Shown here in pieces: positions 59,011-64,000 of a stretch of 64,000 bases of DNA. The stretch comes from Brevibacterium sp. W7.2. GTDB taxonomy: Bacteria; Actinomycetota; Actinomycetes; Actinomycetales; Brevibacteriaceae. Below the pieces are notes generated by a model. That model searched no databases and was not told where the DNA came from. It saw only the letters and a list, made by a program, of their open reading frames with translations. The position numbers were made by a program, and so were the translations under genes. Each line of letters begins with the position of its first letter. Position 1 is the stretch's first letter. The DNA lies in contig NZ_CP073089.1 of assembly GCF_018137945.1 (NCBI RefSeq), positions 2,790,001 through 2,854,000 on the forward strand, given 5' to 3'.

Positions 59011-59016
59011 TGATGC

Positions 59017-59451
59017 ATGGCTCGAGTACTCATTGCCGGGATAGTCCTAGCGGCAGCGATCACACTGTACGGACTCTTCGACTGTCTGCTGCGCGATCGG
59101 AGTCTCGTCCGAGTCCTGCCCAAGCCTGTCTGGGCGCTCATCATCCTCCTCATTCCGATCATCGGCTTCGTCCTCTGGTACATCTTCGGACGCGGTTCCG
59201 AGGCCAAGCCCGACCCGTCACCGAGGCGCAGCGGCCCGACCGCTCCCGACGACGATGAGGACTACCTCCGCCAGGTCGACCGCGAGGTCAAGCTCGGCAA
59301 GCATCGTCCCCGGGACGACGAACCCACGGACTCCGAGACCCCTCCCCCGGGTGACACCCTCGATCCCGAGGACCGCCCCGATGACCAGGAGTCCGGCGAC
59401 GAGCACGGCTCGGAAGGCAGCAAGGGCGAGGGCCGCGGCCACTCGAACTGA
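59017..59451 (+). CDS. PLDc_N-domain small membrane protein
   Basis: 144 residues. Two membrane spans, the second in the conserved context LPKPVWALIILLIPIIGFVL with YIFGR after it, typical of the phospholipase-D nuclease N-terminal domain family, which has no catalytic part here. The C-terminal 80 residues are strongly acidic and probably disordered. Function unknown; similar proteins accompany the men and ccs genes in other Actinobacteria. Confidence 0.8.
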   Translation: MARVLIAGIVLAAAITLYGLFDCLLRDRSLVRVLPKPVWALIILLIPIIGFVLWYIFGRGSEAKPDPSPRRSGPTAPDDDEDYLRQVDREVKLGKHRPRDDEPTDSETPPPGDTLDPEDRPDDQESGDEHGSEGSKGEGRGHSN

Positions 59452-60095
59452 GCACTGACGGCCTGCTCGAGAAGACGGCTGGCTCAGCCCGAACCGGTCG
59501 CAGGTCCGTGACCCGACGTAGAGTCCTTAGGCTTCCCGCGTACAACACCGCTGACGATCCTGCGGGCGAACCGAGTCTGACGGCGTGAGCAAATCACTGC
59601 GCAGATCCTCCGTTGCCGTGAGCAGGCACGCATCAGCGCGCCGTTGTTCTCCGCGCAGTCCGGTCGTTCCGGATACAGCTTCGCATCCACCCGCTTCGGT
59701 CAGAGGCTCAGTCGCAGCATGGTCTCGTGTGCGGTTCCGGTTTCGAGCGCCAGCGGCCGCCCGCCTGACCGGTGATGTTCCCCGTCGCGCGCCGACGGGC
59801 ACAGCGGTCCCCGTCGCGCGGCAGACAGCGAAATGTGGTCACAGAACCGAGGGAGAAGCGCCGGATCGGCACGATCTCCTCGGTTCTGTGACCACATTCG
59901 GCACTGCACAGCAGAGGCCAGGCGGAACTGCGAAACATCCGACGCGCTGAAGACCCGGGGACGTCACTGCTCAAGGACCGATGGGCGGGACTGCACAGCA
60001 GGGGCCGCGCAACTGAGGTCAGGCGGTCAGGCCGGCGGGCGGCGCCCCACAGCGGACGTCAGGCCGTCGGCCCGATCACCGTCCGCCCACGACCG
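59452..60095. other. Gene-free stretch of about 640 bp with a long hairpin
   Basis: No reading frame here has convincing codon structure or a start site. The main feature is the inverted repeat at 59831-59897. A short direct repeat of the form TGCACAGCAG-R-GGCC recurs near 59904 and 59992. It separates the PLDc_N gene from the 3' end of ccsB and may be a decayed gene or a repeat-bearing spacer. Confidence 0.6.
59831..59897. repeat. Inverted repeat with perfect 21-bp arms
   Basis: Arms at 59831-59851 and 59877-59897 are exact complements (left arm begins AATGTGGTCACAGAACC), with a 25-base loop. No T-run follows. The stem is long for a terminator; it may be a dispersed REP/MITE-like element. 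Confidence 0.8.
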
Positions 60096-61121
60096 TCAGC
60101 CGAGGCCGGAGTACGAGTGCAGGCCGTTGAAGTAGACGTTGACGACGGTGAAGTTGAAGAACACCGTGGCGATGCCGATGAGGTTGAGCACGGCCACCTT
60201 CGTCGGGCCCCACCCGCGGGTCGCCCGCGCGTGGAGGTACGCGGCGTAGACGACCCAGACGACGAACGTCCAGATCTCCTTCGTGTCCCAGCCCCAGTAG
60301 CGGCTCCAGGCGACCTCGGCCCAGATGGCGCCGGCGATGAGGGTGAACGTCCACGTGATGAAGCCGACGGCCGCGATCGTGTACGAGAACCGCTCGAGCT
60401 CGGTGCTCGAGGGCAGACGGCGCATGAATCGCAGCCACTTCGGGTCCTTCGTCTCGCTCACGGTCTTGAGGATCTGGAAGACCGCGAGGATCGCCGAGAT
60501 CGACAGCAGCGCCGTCGAGAGGATCGCGATCGGCACATGGATGGCGATCCAGTACGAATCGAGGGCGGGAATGAGCTGGGCGGCCGGAGTGTAGAAGACC
60601 GTGATCGCGAGACCCAGGCACAGCAGGACGCCGCCGGAGACGAACGTGCCGAGGTAGCGGATGTCCTTGCGGGTGAGCACGATGAGGTAGACGAGGACGG
60701 TGATCGCCGTGGCGGTGAGGACGTACTCCATCATGTTGCCCCACGGCACGCGCATCACCGAGAGGGTGCGGGTGATGACCGAGCCGATGTGGAGGACGAC
60801 GGCGAGCACGATGAGCGACGTGCCGATGCGCGCCGCGCGGCGCCGTTTGGCATCGGAGGCCGACAGCTCCTCGCCGGTGCCGTTGTCTCCGGCGTGGTCA
60901 TCAGCGCCGGGACGGTCGAGGAGCGCCGTCGCGGTCTTCCGGTTGGTGCGGCGCACCGTGCTCGACTTCGCGCCGGCCGCCACCGTGTCGGACTTCGACT
61001 TCTTCAGCTCCCGCCCCCCGAAGAGATCGAAGGCCGAGAAGATCATCGCGACCGCGTAGACGATCATCGCGGAGACGATGAGCTGATTCGACCACATCGC
61101 CAGGTCGGTGTTGACGTCCAT
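60096..61121 (-). CDS. ccsB: Cytochrome c biogenesis protein CcsB (CcsA-type heme handling protein)
   Basis: 341 residues, about eight membrane spans. The tryptophan-rich WWD-type motif WAEVAWSRYWGWDTKE binds heme on the outer face; VPWGNMMEYVL is another family mark, and conserved His residues stand in VVLHIGSV, IAIHVPIA and YLHARA. With ResB it exports heme and attaches it to apocytochrome c (system II). An insertion of about 60 hydrophilic residues follows the first span. GGAGG precedes the ATG; 141 bp after resB. Confidence 0.93.
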   Translation of the reverse strand: MDVNTDLAMWSNQLIVSAMIVYAVAMIFSAFDLFGGRELKKSKSDTVAAGAKSSTVRRTNRKTATALLDRPGADDHAGDNGTGEELSASDAKRRRAARIGTSLIVLAVVLHIGSVITRTLSVMRVPWGNMMEYVLTATAITVLVYLIVLTRKDIRYLGTFVSGGVLLCLGLAITVFYTPAAQLIPALDSYWIAIHVPIAILSTALLSISAILAVFQILKTVSETKDPKWLRFMRRLPSSTELERFSYTIAAVGFITWTFTLIAGAIWAEVAWSRYWGWDTKEIWTFVVWVVYAAYLHARATRGWGPTKVAVLNLIGIATVFFNFTVVNVYFNGLHSYSGLG

Positions 61122-61262
61122 GTATCCTCCGCACCGTGAGGGTGCTCAATTCCTTGCGTCAGTGAATCTGCGTGCCCGTCTCAGGCGCACGTCCCCGATT
61201 CTACTCCGTGTAGTACCCCAGTTTGAAGCCGCGACGACCATGCAGGCCCGCACTGCGGCCGC

Positions 61263-63017
61263 TCAGTCCTTCTTCTCCTCATCCTCGGCACTCTCACTGC
61301 CGAGGTCCTTCGCGAGTTCCGTCGCCGCGCGCTCGACCATCGGATCCTCACCGCGGGCCAGGGCCGCCACCTCGACCTCGCCGTCCTTGACCCGCACCCA
61401 CACGCGCCGGCGCGGGATGAACAGGGACAGTCCGAGTCCGAGGAGGACGAGGACGGAGCTGACGAACATGAGCAGCTGCGTCGGATCCTGCGAGATGTCG
61501 ACGGCGATGAACCGCTTGACCCCGTCGAAGGTCACCGAACCGCCGTTGGGCAGCTCCTGGGTCTCCCCCGGCACGAGCTGGATGACGAGCGGGTTGCCGG
61601 CGGCATCCGTCATCTCCGTCATATTCGAGGCATCGAGGGTGTAGACCGACTGCGGCTCCCCCGAGTCGAGGCCGAGGTCGCCGGTGTACCCGCTCATCAC
61701 GAGGTAGGGGTTGCGCAGCTCGGCGAAGTTCGACACGAGGTCGCCCTGCTCGTTCTGCGTGGCCGTCGGCAGCAGCACCCCGACGAAGCCCATCTGCGTG
61801 CCCGCGGCATCGGGCACCTTGATCGCACCCTCGGAGGTGTACCCGGGGTCCCCGTTCGCGGGGATGAAGACCTGCGGCCCGGACCGGACGACCTGGCCGG
61901 TCGCATCCCGCACCGTCACCTCGGGGGCGTACCCGTTGCCGGTGAGGTAGACGCCGGTGTCGGCGACGCGGATGGGCTCGTTGACCTTGAGCTGCTCGGT
62001 CTTCTCCACCCCGTCCGCCGAGGTCGTCACCGTGGCCTCGAAGGTGCGGGGCTGACCGAACTGGTTGCCCGGCGCGGCATCGTCGAAGCTCGAGGTGAAC
62101 TGGTCGAGGGTGAGGCGGAACTGCGGCAGGTTGTCCGCGTTGTAGTACGTGCCCGGGTCGAACGAGTCGTAGGCGACGAGCGAATTCGTGAACGTGTCGC
62201 CTTCGACGAGGATGCGCTGCCCCTCGTAGCCGAAGAGCGACCCGATCGAGATCGTCAGCGTCGTCATGAGGATCGCGATGTGGAAGACGAGGTTGCCGGT
62301 CTCGCGCAGGTAGCCGCGTTCGGCCGCGACATGGTCGCCGTGGCGCGAGGTGCGGTACCCGAGCTTCTTCAGGCGGGCCTGCGCGGCGTCGAGGAACTCC
62401 TCATCGTCAAGCTCCCCGTCCTTGACCTCCGCCGAGGTGAACGCCACGTATCCGGGCATCCGTCCCAGCCGCCTCGGCGCCTTGGGCGGAGCCGAGCGCA
62501 TCGCCTTCCAGTGCTGGGAGGTGCGCGGGACGATGCACCCGACGAGCGAGATCATGAGGAGGAGATAGACCGCGGAGAACCAGATCGACGAGTACACGTC
62601 GAACATGCCGATCGTATCGAGGAACGCTCCCCACGCCCCGTTCTCCTCGAGGAAGGTGTTGACGCGGGCCGGGTCCTGGATCCGCTGCGGGAGCAGGGAG
62701 CCGGGGATCGAGGCGAGCGCGAGGACGAGGAGGAGGATGAGGGCCACCCGCATCGTCGTCAGCTGCCGCCATGCCCACCGGCACATGCCGATGAAGCCGA
62801 GCTGCGGCTGCGTCACCTCCGACCGATCGGGCTTGCCCGCTCCCTTCGCCGAGGCGGTCCCTGCCTTCGAGGCGGCGCCGGCCTTCCCGGCAGGCGCGGC
62901 CTTCGCGCGGTCCGCGGCCGGCTGCTCCCGGCGAGGCTGCGCCTCGGCGGTGCCCGAGGTGTCGGCAGCCTGCTCGGGGGCTGCGTCCGTCGTGTTGCCA
63001 GCAGTCTTGTCTGCCAC
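61263..63017 (-). CDS. resB: Cytochrome c biogenesis protein ResB
   Basis: 584 residues. A disordered, Ala/Lys-rich cytoplasmic N-terminus of about 75 residues is followed by membrane spans (VALILLLVLALASIPGSLLPQ), a second pair near 140-165 and 245-265, a large extracytoplasmic domain, and a last span near 530-550 before a basic RRRVWVRV segment. LPQRIQDPARVN is typical of ResB. Partner of CcsB in the system II synthetase. The GTG at 63017 shares its first base with the ccdA stop (TAGTG), so expression is coupled. Confidence 0.93.
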   Translation of the reverse strand: MADKTAGNTTDAAPEQAADTSGTAEAQPRREQPAADRAKAAPAGKAGAASKAGTASAKGAGKPDRSEVTQPQLGFIGMCRWAWRQLTTMRVALILLLVLALASIPGSLLPQRIQDPARVNTFLEENGAWGAFLDTIGMFDVYSSIWFSAVYLLLMISLVGCIVPRTSQHWKAMRSAPPKAPRRLGRMPGYVAFTSAEVKDGELDDEEFLDAAQARLKKLGYRTSRHGDHVAAERGYLRETGNLVFHIAILMTTLTISIGSLFGYEGQRILVEGDTFTNSLVAYDSFDPGTYYNADNLPQFRLTLDQFTSSFDDAAPGNQFGQPRTFEATVTTSADGVEKTEQLKVNEPIRVADTGVYLTGNGYAPEVTVRDATGQVVRSGPQVFIPANGDPGYTSEGAIKVPDAAGTQMGFVGVLLPTATQNEQGDLVSNFAELRNPYLVMSGYTGDLGLDSGEPQSVYTLDASNMTEMTDAAGNPLVIQLVPGETQELPNGGSVTFDGVKRFIAVDISQDPTQLLMFVSSVLVLLGLGLSLFIPRRRVWVRVKDGEVEVAALARGEDPMVERAATELAKDLGSESAEDEEKKD

Positions 63018-63781
63018 TAGATCACCACTTCAAATCCGGAGATGAGACCCTGCAGCGAGTTCATCCACTGGTTCCACAGTCCGATGGCCATGACGAAGCC
63101 GAGTGCGATGAGCATGACTCCGCCGATGCGGACGATCGTCGTCTGGTGCTCGCGCACCCAGTTCAGCCGACCGGCACCCTTGTGGATGGCGATCGCCAGG
63201 AGGATGAAGGGAATGCCGAGCCCGAGGCAGTAGACGAAGGCGAGGAACGCGCCCCGCCACAGGGTGCCGTCGGAGCCGAAGCTCAGCGACATCGTCAGCA
63301 CCGCCGACAGGGTGGGGCCCACGCACGGGGCCCAGCCGATGGCGAACGTCGCCCCGAGCACGGGAGCACCCCACAGTCCCGCCTTGGGCCGGGCGTGGAT
63401 GCGCCGTTCCTTCTGGAGGAAGCCGAACGCGCCCATGAACACCAGTCCGGCGATCATCACCCCGACACCGAGGATGCGGATGAGGATGTCCTGGAACTGG
63501 GAGAACATCGCCCCGAGGGCGGAGAAGCCCGTGCCGAGGATGACGAAGACGACGGTGAAGCCGAGCACGAAGAGCGTGATGCCCGTGATCACCCGCCACG
63601 TCGCCTTGTCTCGCAGCGACGAGCCGCTCAGGCCCGTGACGTAGCCGACGTAGCCGGGCACGAGCGGCAGCACGCACGGGGAGACGAAAGAGACGAGCCC
63701 GGCGAGTGCCGCGGCCCCGGCTGCGAGCAGGAGGGGACCACTGAGCACCGCCTGGGCGAACTCCGCCCCGATGCCGCTCAC
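63017..63781 (-). CDS. ccdA: Thiol-disulfide carrier CcdA
   Basis: 254 residues, six membrane spans. The redox cysteines are Cys36 in FVSPCVLPLVPGY and Cys153 in IGWAPCVGPTL, one in each half of the inverted-repeat fold. It carries reducing power from cytoplasmic thioredoxin across the membrane to keep apocytochrome c and the TlpA-like protein reduced. The GTG at 63781 overlaps the stop of the upstream thioredoxin-like gene by four bases. Confidence 0.95.
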   Translation of the reverse strand: MSGIGAEFAQAVLSGPLLLAAGAAALAGLVSFVSPCVLPLVPGYVGYVTGLSGSSLRDKATWRVITGITLFVLGFTVVFVILGTGFSALGAMFSQFQDILIRILGVGVMIAGLVFMGAFGFLQKERRIHARPKAGLWGAPVLGATFAIGWAPCVGPTLSAVLTMSLSFGSDGTLWRGAFLAFVYCLGLGIPFILLAIAIHKGAGRLNWVREHQTTIVRIGGVMLIALGFVMAIGLWNQWMNSLQGLISGFEVVI

Positions 63782-64000
63782 TCCGCCTGCACGTCCTCGA
63801 TGAGTCCCTGCAGGGTCGACTTGTCGACGGCGCCGACGACACGGGCCGCGGCCCGTCCCTGCGCGTCGAGGATGACGGTCGAGGGCGTCGCCTGCGGGGG
63901 CAGGACGCCCGAGAGCAGGGCGACCATGTCGCCGTTCGTGTCGAGCATGTTCGGGTAGGGGATCTGGTAGTTCGAGATGAAGGCGTTGGCCTCCGCCGCC
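63778..64000 (-). CDS. TlpA/ResA-like thioredoxin, 5' part beyond the right edge
   Basis: The last 73 codons are in the window. They contain YQIPYPNMLD, the cis-proline segment PPQATPSTVILDAQGR and the C-terminal helix KSTLQGLIEDVQAE, which is the thioredoxin-fold end of ResA/TlpA proteins. The CxxC motif and any signal peptide lie outside. The stop overlaps the ccdA GTG by four bases, giving the order tlpA-ccdA-resB-ccsB known from other Actinobacteria. It would reduce the heme-site cysteines of apocytochrome c. Confidence 0.85.
   Translation of the reverse strand, partial: AAEANAFISNYQIPYPNMLDTNGDMVALLSGVLPPQATPSTVILDAQGRAAARVVGAVDKSTLQGLIEDVQAE

Noticed and set aside
59452..60095. Several short reading frames in the gap before ccsB
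   Set aside because: They overlap each other on both strands, derive from the inverted repeat, and lack ribosome binding or leaderless signals.
1..64000. CRISPR arrays, rRNA genes and insertion sequences
   Set aside because: No regularly spaced repeats, rRNA-like sequence or transposase were found.

Overview
The window is high-GC actinobacterial chromosome. Backbone lines I counted by hand are about 68-75% G+C. The mix of a menaquinone cluster with a menJ-type reductase, CcsB/ResB cytochrome c assembly, mycobacterial-type sulfite reductase and FprA points to Micrococcales; Brevibacterium is my best guess for the genus, with low confidence. Gene starts are partly leaderless: several genes have a TAnnnT box six or seven bases before the start codon and no Shine-Dalgarno sequence. 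REGION 1 (1-6047, minus strand): assimilatory sulfate reduction and siroheme. A tightly overlapping operon sirA-cysH-cysD-cysN-cobA activates sulfate, reduces APS and then sulfite, and makes the siroheme precursor; sirB, which inserts iron into sirohydrochlorin, lies just upstream. REGION 2 (6262-11887): a lipoprotein, a GntR/FCD regulator, and an oppositely oriented set of SDR, FAD aromatic monooxygenase and DoxX-like protein, then a terpenoid-cyclase-fold protein. REGION 3 (11976-25299): a foreign-looking inositol catabolic island. Ten minus-strand genes (aldehyde dehydrogenase, iolD, HpcH/HpaI aldolase, three Gfo/Idh/MocA dehydrogenases including iolG, D-2-hydroxyacid dehydrogenase, iolE, sugar porter, IolI-like isomerase) are read from one promoter with two LacI-type operators and a divergent lacI gene. 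The two hand-counted lines here are 60% G+C. The island is bracketed by a perfect 52-bp direct repeat that is the 3' end of an alpha/beta-hydrolase gene: the right copy completes the live gene, the left copy is an orphan 3' fragment. This is the strongest unexpected signal in the window. No iolB or iolC is present, so the pathway is either completed elsewhere or is a variant. REGION 4 (26014-34533): a condensation-domain/acetyltransferase fusion, membrane proteins, tRNA-Met and tRNA-Thr, glycerophosphodiester phosphodiesterase, a permease coupled to an M20 amidohydrolase, a DUF1992 protein, tRNA-Tyr. REGION 5 (34534-43504): yajQ, methionine genes metF-metE with a perfect hairpin over the metF start, a TetR/hydrolase divergent pair with a 19-bp operator, a small alarmone synthetase, an FprA ferredoxin reductase, RarD. 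REGION 6 (43506-64000): menaquinone and cytochrome c biogenesis. It holds a polyprenyl synthase, menJ, menG, menF, menD, menC, menB, menE and menA, then after two small membrane proteins ccsB, resB, ccdA and a TlpA-like thioredoxin cut by the right edge. The order matches the Mycobacterium tuberculosis Rv0526-Rv0562 neighbourhood as I recall it. The set supplies the quinone and the c-type cytochromes of the same respiratory chain. menH and menI were not found. Many long ORFs on the opposite strand of these genes are high-GC shadows and are left out.
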